From the NCBI GenBank assembly GCA_004297935.1, contig SCRE01000006.1:124001-188000 (forward strand): DNA of 64,000 bases, given 5' to 3'. Numbering within the stretch: the first letter of the stretch is position 1; every line of letters starts with the position of its first letter. A program made the position numbers and the translations under genes. This DNA comes from Microbacteriaceae bacterium. Its GTDB lineage: Bacteria > Actinomycetota > Actinomycetes > Actinomycetales > Microbacteriaceae. This document shows, in pieces, positions 26,106-34,498 of the stretch. Under the pieces are notes generated by a model. That model saw only the letters and a program-made list of their open reading frames with translations, did not search any database and had not been told where the DNA came from.

Positions 26106-26432
26106 ATGTCAGCCGCAAAGTCCGTCACAGACGCCACGTTCCAAGAGGACGTGCTGAACTCGGAGGGCACCGTCCTGGTCGACTTCTGGGCAGAATGGTG
26201 CGGACCGTGTCGCGCCGTCGGACCGATTCTCGACCAGATCGCCGTCGAGAACGCGGACAAGCTCACCATCGTCAAGCTCAACGTCGACGAGAACCCGCAG
26301 ACCGCGGCCAAGTACCAGATCACATCGATCCCTGCGATGAAGGTCTACCAGAAGGGTGAGGTCGTCAAGACCGTCATCGGCGCCAAGCCGAAGCCGGCGC
26401 TCGAGGCCGACCTGGCCGCCTTCCTGGCGTAA
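26106..26432 (+). CDS. trxA: Thioredoxin
   Basis: 108 aa, standard size. Active site WAEWCGPCRAVGP (Cys-Gly-Pro-Cys) at about residues 31-38 and the cis-Pro loop ITSIPAMKVYQKGE are intact. It is a general dithiol reductant supplied by the adjacent TrxB. ATG at 26106 follows AAGGAG. A parS site lies directly after its stop (26441-26456). Confidence 0.97.
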   Translation: MSAAKSVTDATFQEDVLNSEGTVLVDFWAEWCGPCRAVGPILDQIAVENADKLTIVKLNVDENPQTAAKYQITSIPAMKVYQKGEVVKTVIGAKPKPALEADLAAFLA

Positions 26433-26440
26433 GATCCACG

Positions 26441-26456
26441 TGTTCCACGTGAAACA
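26441..26456. promoter_or_regulatory. parS site 1 (ParB-binding)
   Basis: TGTTCCACGTGAAACA differs from the consensus parS TGTTTCACGTGAAACA at one position. It lies between trxA and a small membrane protein gene, about 3.6 kb from parB. Confidence 0.88.
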
Positions 26457-26470
26457 CTGACCGAGTGGGC

Positions 26471-26647
26471 ATGGCTAAGAAGATGGTTCCGCAGGTGCTG
26501 TTCGCGGCATCCGCGCTGTTGTTCGCCGCGTGTTCGGCGCTGCAATTCACCGCGGGGAACCCCGGCCTCGGGCTCGTCTTCGCGCTGATCGCAGCGGCAG
26601 GGGTGGGGATGTTCGCCCTGATCCGCTCCGGTCGCATCACCTGGTGA
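26471..26647 (+). CDS. Small two-helix membrane protein
   Basis: 58 aa from ATG at 26471 (an in-frame GTG is at 26465). Two hydrophobic helices, VPQVLFAASALLFAACSAL and LGLVFALIAAAGVGMFALI, have a short loop and a basic tail RSGRITW. I do not recognise a family. It lies between parS and an aminotransferase gene and may be read on from trxA. Codon use is like its neighbours, which supports a real gene. Confidence 0.55.
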   Translation: MAKKMVPQVLFAASALLFAACSALQFTAGNPGLGLVFALIAAAGVGMFALIRSGRITW

Positions 26648-26734
26648 CCAGGGCTTTTGCACAGGCACCACCTGGTGACAGGACGGTACGCCGGATCCCA
26701 TACGATTGAAGTCACGTCAGGAACGGACAGAAGC

Positions 26735-28036
26735 GTGACAGAACAGGGCAACAACCTCGACCCGTGGTACCACCACTACGCACAGCGCACGAGCGGACTC
26801 GCCGCCAGCGAGGTCAGAGCCCTGTTCGCCGTCGCGTCCCGTCCTGAGGTGGTCTCACTCGCCGGTGGGATGCCGTTCGTCTCCGCACTGCCGGAAGATC
26901 TGGTCGTCGGAGCGATGGATCGCGTGATGCGCGAGCAGGGCCCGGTCGCCCTGCAGTACGGATCCGGACAGGGCGTGCCGAAGCTGCGCGAGCAGATCCT
27001 CGAGGTCATGGCGCTGGAGGGGATCTCCGGCAGCGCGGAGGACGTCGTGGTCACGACGGGCTCGCAACACGCCCTCGAGCTGTTCGCCAAGCTGTTCATC
27101 GATCCGGGCGACGTCGTGCTGGCCGAGGGCCCGAGCTATGTGACCGCGATGGTCATCTTCAAGTCGTATCAGGCCGAAGTAGAGCACGTGCCGATGGACG
27201 AGCACGGCCTCGTCCCGCAGGCGCTGCGTGAGCACATCGCGAGGGTCAAGGCCGCCGGAAAGCGCATCAAGTTCCTCTATACGGTGCCGACCTTCCACAA
27301 TCCGGCCGGGGTCACCCTGAGCGAGGAGCGTCGTCCCGAGATTCTCGAGATCGCGCGCGCCAACGACATCCTGGTGCTCGAGGACAACCCGTACGGCCTG
27401 CTCTACTTCGGCCGACGACCCCCGACGGCACTGCGCTCGATCGAGGCGGATGGCGTGGTCTATCTCGGCACCTTCTCGAAGACGCTCGCACCGGGATTCC
27501 GGATCGGTTGGGCGCTCGCGCCGCACGCCATCCGCGAGAAGCTCATCCTCGCGAACGAGGCAGCAGTACTCAGCCCGAGCTCATTCACACAGCTGGTCGT
27601 CTCGGAGTATCTCTCGGGGGCCGATTGGCGGGGTCAGATCGACACGTTCCGCGGTGTGTATCGTGAGCGCAAGGAGACGATGCTCTGCGCCCTGCAGGAA
27701 CACCTGCCCGAACTGCGCTGGACCAACCCCAACGGCGGGTTCTACGTCTGGGTCACACTGCCCGATGGGCTTGATTCCAAGGCGATGCTTCCGCGGGCCG
27801 TCAAGGAACTGGTGGCGTACACACCGGGCAGCGCGTTCTACGCGGACGGCAACGGCCGGCAGAACATCCGCCTCTCGTTCTGCTATCCGACGCCCGCCAG
27901 CATCCGGGTCGGAATCAGGAGGCTGGCCACCGTCATCAACGGCGAGCAGAGCCTGCTCGAAACCTTCGCAGGCACTGGATCGCTTCAAACGGTGCGCCCC
28001 GGCCGAGAATACAACACCCCGACCGACCTGCGTTAG
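26735..28036 (+). CDS. PLP-dependent aminotransferase, class I/II (2-aminoadipate/LysN-like)
   Basis: 433 aa from GTG at 26735. TACGAT at 26701 fits a -10 and AGGA is the ribosome binding site. Fold type I features: GGMPF near the N-terminus, substrate/PLP segments TTGSQHALELFAKLF and YTVPTFHNPAGVTLS, DNPYG with the PLP Asp, and the Schiff-base lysine in GTFSKTLAPGFRIGW. The C-terminus holds NIRLSFCYPTP with the carboxylate-binding Arg. It has no GntR DNA-binding domain, so it is not a MocR regulator. Substrate is likely an aromatic, branched or aminoadipate-type amino acid. Its place between trxA and parB is where other actinobacteria have cwlM. Confidence 0.88.
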   Translation: MTEQGNNLDPWYHHYAQRTSGLAASEVRALFAVASRPEVVSLAGGMPFVSALPEDLVVGAMDRVMREQGPVALQYGSGQGVPKLREQILEVMALEGISGSAEDVVVTTGSQHALELFAKLFIDPGDVVLAEGPSYVTAMVIFKSYQAEVEHVPMDEHGLVPQALREHIARVKAAGKRIKFLYTVPTFHNPAGVTLSEERRPEILEIARANDILVLEDNPYGLLYFGRRPPTALRSIEADGVVYLGTFSKTLAPGFRIGWALAPHAIREKLILANEAAVLSPSSFTQLVVSEYLSGADWRGQIDTFRGVYRERKETMLCALQEHLPELRWTNPNGGFYVWVTLPDGLDSKAMLPRAVKELVAYTPGSAFYADGNGRQNIRLSFCYPTPASIRVGIRRLATVINGEQSLLETFAGTGSLQTVRPGREYNTPTDLR

Positions 28037-28066
28037 AACGAACGAGCGCTATAGAGAGCCCAGAAC

Positions 28067-29059
28067 ATGACTGATTCATCCACTGTCAAGGCAGCCGCGG
28101 CCGACGCCGCGGTTCTGGACATCATCGTTCTGGCGGGCGGGATCTCGCACGAACGCGACATCTCCCTGCGGTCAGGACGTCGCGTCGCAGACGGGCTGAT
28201 CGCACACGGTCACCGTGTGACCGTTCGGGAGCCGGACGCGACGCTGCTCGGCGCATTGACCCAGTCCGCGCCGGATGTCGTCTGGCCCGCCCTGCACGGC
28301 GCCAGCGGCGAGGACGGTGCACTGCGCGCACTGCTCACCTCGGCCGGTGTGCCCTACGTCGGCGCGCGATCCGACGCTGCCCGCATGGCCTGGTCGAAGC
28401 CGACCGCTAAGACGATCGTCACCCGCGCCGGAATCGCGACCCCCGAATCGGTCACCCTGCCGACCGAAACGTTCCGAGAACTCGGCGCCAACAGTGTTCT
28501 CGACATCCTGCGCGCGCACCTCGGCGTGCCGCTGGTGGTCAAACCGGCACAGGGCGGGTCGGCACAGGGCGTCACCATCGTCGACGACCCGGACGAGTTG
28601 CCCCGCGCCATGGTCGACGCGTACACGTACTCCGATGTCGCACTGATCGAGCGTAAGATCATCGGCACCGAAGTGGCGGTCACGGTCCTCGACCGCGGCG
28701 ACGGTCCGGTTGCACTGCCGGCCGTCGAGATCGTGCCGCTGGGCGGCGTCTACAGTTTCGACGCGCGCTACAACGCCGGTGAAACCGAGTTCTACACGCC
28801 CGCACGGCTGACGGATGCCGTCGCCGGCGCCGTTGCGGGCGTCGCGGTCGCCGCACACGTGGCCCTGGGCCTGCGCCACCTCTCACGAGTCGACCTGATC
28901 ATCGACGCGAATGGCACGCCCTGGTTCCTCGAGGCGAATGTGCTCCCCGGCCTGACCGAGACGTCACTCGTGCCGCTGGCGATCCAGGCGGCCGCGCTCG
29001 AACAGGGTTCCGTCTACGCACAGCTCGCCGCGCTCGCCGTTCGCGACGACGCGCGCTGA
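28067..29059 (+). CDS. D-alanine-D-alanine ligase family protein (ATP-grasp)
   Basis: 330 aa. N-terminal VLAGGISHERDISLRSG corresponds to the Ddl opening (GGxSxEHxVSLxSG), and PALHGASGEDGALRALLTSAGVPYVG to the next block. The ATP-grasp part has VVKPAQGGSAQGV and ends LIIDANGTPWFLEANVLPGLTETSLVPLA, equivalent to Ddl ENTxPGMTxxS. It may be a second Ddl or another D-amino-acid or dipeptide ligase: ASGEDG replaces the Ddl GxxGEDG, and EANVLPGL replaces EVNTLPGM. It is 30 bases after the aminotransferase, probably one operon; convergent with parB. Confidence 0.8.
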   Translation: MTDSSTVKAAAADAAVLDIIVLAGGISHERDISLRSGRRVADGLIAHGHRVTVREPDATLLGALTQSAPDVVWPALHGASGEDGALRALLTSAGVPYVGARSDAARMAWSKPTAKTIVTRAGIATPESVTLPTETFRELGANSVLDILRAHLGVPLVVKPAQGGSAQGVTIVDDPDELPRAMVDAYTYSDVALIERKIIGTEVAVTVLDRGDGPVALPAVEIVPLGGVYSFDARYNAGETEFYTPARLTDAVAGAVAGVAVAAHVALGLRHLSRVDLIIDANGTPWFLEANVLPGLTETSLVPLAIQAAALEQGSVYAQLAALAVRDDAR

Positions 29060-29088
29060 GAGCGCTACGACCTGGCTGCCCGACCGCG

Positions 29089-30030
29089 CTACGCCGTGAA
29101 GCGCGATTCGCCGAGTTCGTCCAGGATGCGGTCGAGATCCTGAATCGTCGCAAAATCAATGATGATCTGGCCTTTTCGTGCACCCAGGTGGACCTTCACG
29201 CGGGTGTCGAGCCGGTCGCCGAGCCGGTCTGCGATGTCATCGAGGTGACCCTGGCGCCTACCGGCGGCCGGTCGCAGACGCACCGGCTTCGGCACCGCGC
29301 TGACGGCCGCTTCTGCTGCCCGCACGGAGAGATCTTCGTTCACGATCTTGTCGGCGAGACGCACCATGGCGAGTTCGTCGCCGGCCGCGAGGATCGCGCG
29401 AGCATGACCCGCACTCAGCACCCCGGCCGCGACTCGCTTCTGCACGCCGGCCGGGAGCTTCAGCAACCGAAGCGTGTTGCTGATCTGTGGCCGTGACCGG
29501 CCGATGCGACCGGCCAGCACTTCCTGGGTGATTCCGAAATCGGCGAGCAACTGCTGGTAAGCGGATGCCTCTTCGAGCGGATTCAGCTGCGAGCGATGCA
29601 GATTCTCCAGCAGCGCATCGCGCAGCATGTCCTCGTCCGCGGTGTCCTTGATCACCGCGGGGATACTGTCCAGCCCGAGCGCCTTCGTCGCACGCAGCCG
29701 GCGCTCGCCCATGATCAGTTCGAACCGGGTCGTCGATCCCGCGATCGGTCGCACGACCACGGGCTGCAGCACGCCGACCTCCCGGATGCTGGCCATCAGC
29801 TCGTCGAGCGCCTCCTGGTCGAACTCGGTACGGGGCTGCTGTGCGTTGGGGACGATGTCCGCGGGGGAGAGGTTCGCAAGTCGAGCCCCGGGAACCGCGA
29901 CGAGGCGCGCGGCGTCGGCATCCTGTGCCTCGCGATCGGGGAAGAAGATGTCGACGGGGCGAGCACTGGGCTCGGCCGTGGGAATCAGGGCTCCGATGCC
30001 GCGCCCCAAACCGGTTCGTTTCGTTGCCAT
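29089..30030 (-). CDS. parB: Chromosome partitioning protein ParB
   Basis: 313 aa. The CTP-binding N-terminal domain has IVPNAQQPRTEFDQEALDELMASI and the arginine patch GERRLRATKALG. A KorB-like helix-turn-helix follows (TQEVLAGRIGRSRPQISNTLRLLKLP), then the dimerisation tail QDLDRILDELGE. It loads on parS sites and spreads, acting with ParA and SMC in origin segregation. Start and parA stop overlap as TAATG. Confidence 0.97.
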   Translation of the reverse strand: MATKRTGLGRGIGALIPTAEPSARPVDIFFPDREAQDADAARLVAVPGARLANLSPADIVPNAQQPRTEFDQEALDELMASIREVGVLQPVVVRPIAGSTTRFELIMGERRLRATKALGLDSIPAVIKDTADEDMLRDALLENLHRSQLNPLEEASAYQQLLADFGITQEVLAGRIGRSRPQISNTLRLLKLPAGVQKRVAAGVLSAGHARAILAAGDELAMVRLADKIVNEDLSVRAAEAAVSAVPKPVRLRPAAGRRQGHLDDIADRLGDRLDTRVKVHLGARKGQIIIDFATIQDLDRILDELGESRFTA

Positions 30031-30983
30031 TAGCGGGGTACTCCTCTTCGTGCGATCTCTGCTGCGGCCTCAAGATAAGACAGGGAACCCGATGAACTCA
30101 CGTCGTAGCTGATGACACTCTGGCCATAGCTCGGTGCCTCCGAGATTCGGACCGACCGTGGAATGATCGTCTCGAGCACCTCGTTCGGAAAATGGGCGCG
30201 AACCTCATCGGCCACCTGGTGGGCGAGGTTCGTCCGCGAGTCGAACATGGTCAGCAGGATCGTGGAGACGTTCAAGGTCGGATTGAGGTGCTTCTCGATC
30301 AATTCGATGTTCTTGAGCAGCTGACCAAGCCCCTCCAGTGCGTAATACTCGCACTGAATCGGGATCAGCACCTCGGTCGCCGCGACGAACGCGTTGATCG
30401 TCAGCAACCCGAGCGACGGCGGGCAATCGATCAGGACATAGTCGATATCGCGTCCATCGTTCGCAAGATACTCGGCAAGCGCCCTACTCAGACGCTGTTC
30501 GCGCGCGACCATGGAGACGAGTTCGATCTCGGCGCCGGCCAGGTCGATCGTGGCGGGCGCACAGAACAGTCCCGCGAACTCAGGACTCGCCCGCACGACG
30601 TCATGCATGTCGACATCGTTGACGATCACGTCGTATACGCTCGGCGTTCCCTCGCGATGCTCGATCGCCAATGCCGTCGAGGCGTTGCCCTGCGGATCCA
30701 AGTCGATGACGAGCACCTGTGCGCCGGATCGGGCCAGCGCTGCCGAGAGATTGACGACGGTCGTGGTCTTACCCACCCCGCCCTTTTGATTCGAGATCGT
30801 GAAGATCCGGGTCCGCGATGGCAGCGGCAAGGGGGAGGCCTCGAGAACCTGACGCCGATGATTCATGTCGGCCAGTTCACGCGCCAGGGGGGTGGAGGCA
30901 TCGAACGCGGGTGACGGATTGGCAGTTGAGCCGGTTCTGTCAGGATGTTTCACGTGAAACCTTGCCACTCTCTTCGCCGGCAC
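30030..30983 (-). CDS. parA: Chromosome partitioning ATPase ParA
   Basis: 317 aa. Deviant Walker A NQKGGVGKTTTVVNLSAALA, Walker A' LVIDLDPQGNAS, Walker B DYVLIDCPPSLGLLT. A non-conserved N-terminal tail of about 60 residues precedes the ATPase; its start RFHVKH is encoded by a parS site (30946-30961). It forms the nucleoid-bound gradient that moves ParB-parS. It is co-transcribed with parB; the start may lie further downstream because the tail has no family motifs. Confidence 0.96.
   Translation of the reverse strand: MPAKRVARFHVKHPDRTGSTANPSPAFDASTPLARELADMNHRRQVLEASPLPLPSRTRIFTISNQKGGVGKTTTVVNLSAALARSGAQVLVIDLDPQGNASTALAIEHREGTPSVYDVIVNDVDMHDVVRASPEFAGLFCAPATIDLAGAEIELVSMVAREQRLSRALAEYLANDGRDIDYVLIDCPPSLGLLTINAFVAATEVLIPIQCEYYALEGLGQLLKNIELIEKHLNPTLNVSTILLTMFDSRTNLAHQVADEVRAHFPNEVLETIIPRSVRISEAPSYGQSVISYDVSSSGSLSYLEAAAEIARRGVPR
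30946..30961. promoter_or_regulatory. parS site 2, inside the parA reading frame
   Basis: TGTTTCACGTGAAACC matches 15 of 16 consensus positions. It is translated as FHVKH in the N-terminal tail of ParA and may let ParB feed back on parAB transcription. Confidence 0.92.
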
Positions 30984-31044
30984 GTACCGGCTGATCTACT
31001 TCCCCTGCCATAGGAGTCTCATGAACGAGCTACCGCCCCGACAC

Positions 31045-31680
31045 TCAGTCAACTGTAGCCCGAATGACGCGGGTGACCTCGTTCAGCACACCGTCGCCGA
31101 GAATGATCACCTCGACATCGCTCAATCGATACTTCTTGATCTCTTTGGCGGCAGCGTCGACTTCTGCGGATGCGCCGGCACCCTTCAGCAGTACGAGCTC
31201 GCCACCACGCTTCAGCAGCGGCGCGGTGAGGGGAATGAGCTTGCGGAATGCGCTGACCGCCCTGGCGGTCAGCTGGTCGAGCGGCTGCGGCAGGTGTACG
31301 TCCTCTGCGCGGCCACGAACGATGCGGGTGTTCGACAGCCCCAACTCCTCCACCTGCTCGCACAACCACGCCACCCGCCGTTCCATCGGCTCGATGAGCA
31401 CGAAATCCAGTTCGGGCCGAGCGATCGCGAGGACAAGCCCAGGAAGGCCGGCGCCGCTTCCGACGTCACCGACGCGCCCTTCATGCAGCAACGGTGCAAG
31501 GATGACGGAGTTCAAGATATGCCGGGACCACAGCCGTGGCAGCTCGAGCGGTCCGATGAGACCGCGTTGCTCACCCTGATCCGCCAATGAGGCGGCAAAG
31601 CGCCGAGCGAGATCGATTCGCGCACCGAAGAGACGTGCCGCCACGGCAGGCTCGGGTTCGCGCTCGATCGACGACGACAT
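31045..31680 (-). CDS. rsmG: 16S rRNA (guanine527-N7)-methyltransferase RsmG
   Basis: 211 aa. It has LWSRHILNSVIL, SAM-binding VGDVGSGAGLPGLVLAIARPELDFVLIEP and TARAVSAFRKLI, the order expected for RsmG/GidB. It methylates N7 of G527 in 16S rRNA with S-adenosylmethionine. Start ATG at 31680 shares its last base with a parS site. The gene lies between jag and parA as in most Gram-positive origins. Confidence 0.96.
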   Translation of the reverse strand: MSSSIEREPEPAVAARLFGARIDLARRFAASLADQGEQRGLIGPLELPRLWSRHILNSVILAPLLHEGRVGDVGSGAGLPGLVLAIARPELDFVLIEPMERRVAWLCEQVEELGLSNTRIVRGRAEDVHLPQPLDQLTARAVSAFRKLIPLTAPLLKRGGELVLLKGAGASAEVDAAAKEIKKYRLSDVEVIILGDGVLNEVTRVIRATVD

Positions 31681-31695
31681 GTTTCACGTGAAACT
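31680..31695. promoter_or_regulatory. parS site 3, bridging jag stop and rsmG start
   Basis: TGTTTCACGTGAAACT (15/16 match). The first base belongs to the rsmG start codon (31678-31680) and the last two bases to the jag stop codon (31694-31696), so parS is the entire 13-base spacer. Confidence 0.93.
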
Positions 31696-32230
31696 ATGCG
31701 GCGGTGATCACCGTGTGGCGCTCGGCGCCCTCACCGTGCGACACGGAGACATAGCCACGTTCCGCCACGATGTCGTGCACCAGCTTGCGCTCATACGAAG
31801 ACATCGCGGGCAACGCGGCCTGCGCTGCACCCTCGTTCAGCTTCACGATCGCACGGTCGACCAACACGGCGAGTTCGGCGGCACGGGCGTCGCGCGACCC
31901 GCCGATGTCGAGAATCAGGCGAGAGAACGCGCCGGTCTTGTTCTGCACGGCCAACCGAGTGAGCTCTTGGAGCGCGCTGACGGCATCCGGCTTCGACAGG
32001 ACGCGAAGGTTCGCGTTCTCGCCGGCCGTGACGGCCAGGTAGGCGCGGCCGTTCCGTGCGTCGATGTCGATGTCGCCGTCGAGGTCGCAGATGTCGAGGA
32101 ACTCCTCGATGTAGTCCGCTGCGATATCACCCTCTTCTTCGAGTTGAGCGGCCGTCGGGACATCGCTGTGGGCGGGGGAGGGCGCAACCTGTTCGTTCGG
32201 GTCGGTCTGCTGCAGGTCGGTCATGCTCAT
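31694..32230 (-). CDS. jag: Jag/KhpB-like RNA-binding protein (KH and R3H domains)
   Basis: 178 aa. An acidic N-terminal stretch precedes a KH-like domain (about 50-115; LRVLSKPDAVSALQELTRLAV) and an R3H domain near the end (SSYERKLVHDIVAERGYVSVSHGEGAERHTVI; the R-x3-H core is in ERKLVH). The Jag_N domain of Bacillus SpoIIIJ-associated protein is missing, as usual in actinobacteria. It is a small-RNA or mRNA-binding protein partner of YidC loci. It is coupled to yidC as TAATG; ATG at 32224 is an alternative start. Confidence 0.9.
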   Translation of the reverse strand: MSMTDLQQTDPNEQVAPSPAHSDVPTAAQLEEEGDIAADYIEEFLDICDLDGDIDIDARNGRAYLAVTAGENANLRVLSKPDAVSALQELTRLAVQNKTGAFSRLILDIGGSRDARAAELAVLVDRAIVKLNEGAAQAALPAMSSYERKLVHDIVAERGYVSVSHGEGAERHTVITAA

Positions 32231-33198
32231 TACTTCTTCCCGCCGGCCTGTTTCTTGGCCCGGCTTTTGCCCATGGGTTGTTCGCGTTGCGTCGACTTCC
32301 TCGGCTGCTCGTCGATGCTGATCACCACATCACCCTCGGGTGAAAGGAGTTTGCCCTTGCGCGCCAGACGCGCCTCGCGTGCTTTCGCCGCGTCGCTGCC
32401 CGGGGTCGGCATATTGCGGATGACGATGAACTGCTGAACCATGGTCCAGACGTTCGAGGTCAGCCAGTAGAACATCACACCCAGCGGGAATGCGAAACCG
32501 GAGAACAGGAAGACGAAGGGGAGGAGGTAGAGCAGGATGCGCTGCTGCTTGAACTGCGGCGACGCCTTCGTCTCCGGCGACATGTTCTTGGACACGATCT
32601 GCAACTGCGTGAAGAATTGCGATGCTGTCATCAAGGCGACCATGATCGCAGCGACCACCATGACACCGGTCAGTTGCGGGCTGTGGTTCATCGCCGCTTG
32701 GAAGCTCATGTTCAGCGGAGCGAAGCCGAACAGGTTAGCACCCTCGAGCTGATGACTCAGCGAGGCATTGAGCGGACCGACACCGGACTGCCCCTTCTGC
32801 GCGTTGTCGAGAACCTGGAACAGGCTGAAGAAGATCGGCATCTGCAGCAGGAGTGGCAAACAGGAGCTGAGTGGGTTCGTGCCCGTCTCCTTGTATAGAG
32901 CCATCGTTTCGCGCGACATCGCCTCACGAGACAGCTGATCCTTCTTGCCCTTGTACTTGTCCTGGATCTTCTTCAACTGCGGTGCGACCTCCAACATCCG
33001 CCGTTGATTCTTGATCTGCCGCACGAAGATCGGAATCAACGCGGCGCGCACGACGATGGTCAGTCCGACGATGGCCAGCACCCAGGTGAGACCACCGGTC
33101 GGGTCCATGCCGATCGTCGTCAGCAACCAGTGCCAGGCCACCAGGATCAGCTCGACAACCCATTTGATGGGCCAGAGTATCGTTCCGATGATGTCCAT
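32230..33198 (-). CDS. yidC: Membrane protein insertase YidC
   Basis: 322 aa, Gram-positive/Oxa1 type without the large periplasmic domain. The first core helix carries the functional arginine (LTIVVRAALIPIFVRQIKNQRR). The coiled-coil hairpin is LKKIQDKYKGKKDQLSREAMSRETMALYKETGTNP, and PLLLQMPIFFSLFQVL follows. About five or six helices precede a basic C-terminal tail (KSTQREQPMGKSRAKKQAGGKK) that can contact ribosomes. It inserts membrane proteins alone or with SecYEG. It lies within the rpmH-rnpA-yidD-yidC-jag order. Confidence 0.96.
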   Translation of the reverse strand: MDIIGTILWPIKWVVELILVAWHWLLTTIGMDPTGGLTWVLAIVGLTIVVRAALIPIFVRQIKNQRRMLEVAPQLKKIQDKYKGKKDQLSREAMSRETMALYKETGTNPLSSCLPLLLQMPIFFSLFQVLDNAQKGQSGVGPLNASLSHQLEGANLFGFAPLNMSFQAAMNHSPQLTGVMVVAAIMVALMTASQFFTQLQIVSKNMSPETKASPQFKQQRILLYLLPFVFLFSGFAFPLGVMFYWLTSNVWTMVQQFIVIRNMPTPGSDAAKAREARLARKGKLLSPEGDVVISIDEQPRKSTQREQPMGKSRAKKQAGGKK

Positions 33199-33207
33199 TG
33201 CTGTTGG

Positions 33208-33519
33208 TCAGCCCTTTCCTTGGCCATTGGCGACGACGAAGCCGAAGCGGGTGGTGTGGTACCGACGGGTCTTCTTCACCGGAACGTCGTCGATGCCGCC
33301 CGCTGCCCAGGGGTGGCATCGGGCGATCCGTCGCGCACTCAGGATCGATCCGACCACGACACCGTGCTCTTGGACCGCACCCAGCGCATACGCCGAACAT
33401 GAAGGGTAGTACCGGCAGACATTCCCGTACAGCGGTGAGATCACCGCTCGATAGGCGCGCAGAACGACGACGACCATGTTTCGCGGCAGCAGGACGATGC
33501 CGGCTACGATCCTGTTCAT
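33208..33519 (-). CDS. yidD: Membrane protein insertion efficiency factor YidD
   Basis: 103 aa from ATG at 33519, overlapping the rnpA stop by 4 bases. Conserved block LRAYRAVISPLYGNVCRYYPSCSAYALGAVQEHGVVVGSILSARRIARCHPWAAGGIDDVP is the YidD/haemolysin-like motif with three Cys. An N-terminal amphipathic helix probably ties it to the membrane. A longer frame upstream overlaps rnpA and is not used. Confidence 0.94.
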   Translation of the reverse strand: MNRIVAGIVLLPRNMVVVVLRAYRAVISPLYGNVCRYYPSCSAYALGAVQEHGVVVGSILSARRIARCHPWAAGGIDDVPVKKTRRYHTTRFGFVVANGQGKG

Positions 33520-33854
33520 CGGGTCCCCACTTTGCCCACGGCTCGGAAGAGTTCTTCTTGCAGGGTAGTCCAGGAAACATCCGCCGCACCTGGCAGTGCC
33601 CTGATCACGACATCGGTGCCCGGGCCAAGTGTCGGCAACAGTTGCAGGCTCAACGCCTTCAGTCGTCGTCGCACCAGATTGCGACGATTTGCGATCCCCA
33701 CACTCTTGCCCACGATGAATCCGAAGCGCACCGTCGATGAATCGGCAGCCCGTCGTGCGTACGCGACGAGATGCGGAGACGAGCACTTCACACCACGACG
33801 CACGACGGCGCGGTAGTCGGCTCCCCGTGTGACGCGGTTACCCTTGGCCAGCAC
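33516..33854 (-). CDS. rnpA: Ribonuclease P protein component
   Basis: 112 aa. The RNR motif is GIANRRNLVRRRLKAL (about residues 54-69), with RFGFIVGKSVG before it, as in RnpA. It binds the catalytic RNase P RNA and helps process tRNA 5' ends. It lies 11 bases after rpmH and overlaps yidD. Confidence 0.95.
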   Translation of the reverse strand: MLAKGNRVTRGADYRAVVRRGVKCSSPHLVAYARRAADSSTVRFGFIVGKSVGIANRRNLVRRRLKALSLQLLPTLGPGTDVVIRALPGAADVSWTTLQEELFRAVGKVGTR

Positions 33855-33865
33855 CGGCGCGGATG

Positions 33866-34003
33866 CTATGCGGAGAGTTCGGTGCGACCCTTGCGACGAC
33901 GGTTGGCCAGAATGGCGCGGCCGGCGCGGGTACGCATGCGGAGACGAAAGCCGTGCACCTTGGCACGACGACGGTTGTTCGGCTGAAAAGTTCGCTTGCT
34001 CAT
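33866..34003 (-). CDS. rpmH: 50S ribosomal protein L34
   Basis: 45 aa. The translation begins [19 protein letters not shown] and ends [11 protein letters not shown], the standard L34 sequence of small, highly basic residues. It is too short for many gene finders but certain. It starts the rpmH-rnpA-yidD-yidC-jag-rsmG-parA-parB strand, divergent from dnaA. Confidence 0.98.
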   Translation of the reverse strand: MSKRTFQPNNRRRAKVHGFRLRMRTRAGRAILANRRRKGRTELSA

Positions 34004-34498
34004 ATCGTATCTTTCGGTGTCTGATCTCTTACAGGCCGGCACTGGGATTCAAATCAATACGATCTACATCAATACGATTTACATCAATACAGATACGAGT
34101 CAGCACTCACGAGGCCATAAAGCTTTTGGGCAGCCATAACGGCTGAAGTCAACTGATTAAAACTATGTCCTCAGGGCAGCAAGGTCAAACCGAGACGATT
34201 GAAGGATTGATTATCCACAGTTTCGGTACTAAGCCTGACCATGACGCGCCGGGCGATTCCCAATTGATTTGTCGCGGGAATTTGGCTGGAGCACGGTGTA
34301 TTCGTTAGCGTGACAACCAAAGTTATCCCCAGCCCTGGCGGTGTACACAGACGAATCGCTACGGTATAGCCACACGGACGGTGGATAACTCTGTGAATAA
34401 AATGCTCAACCGGCGCGGTTCACCGGGACGGAATTCTTCACAATGGGGTGAATCGGGTCTGCTGCACGCGGCCCGCAATAGCAGGCAGTAGGGGAACA
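34004..34498. other. rpmH-dnaA spacer with DnaA boxes, possible left part of oriC
   Basis: 495 bases, AT-richer than its flanks. DnaA-box-like 9-mers: TTATCCACA at 34211-34219 (perfect), TTATCCCCA at 34323-34331, and on the other strand TGTGAATAA at 34392-34400 and GGTGGATAA at 34380-34388, each one mismatch. A 15-bp repeat lies at 34053-34097. It also holds the rpmH and dnaA promoters; DnaA autoregulation is likely. Confidence 0.65.
34053..34097. repeat. 15-bp tandem repeat, 3 units, intergenic
   Basis: ATCAATACGATCTAC, ATCAATACGATTTAC and ATCAATACAGATACG lie head to tail, 49 bases upstream of rpmH. The unit is 15 bp although no reading frame constrains it. Confidence 0.88.
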
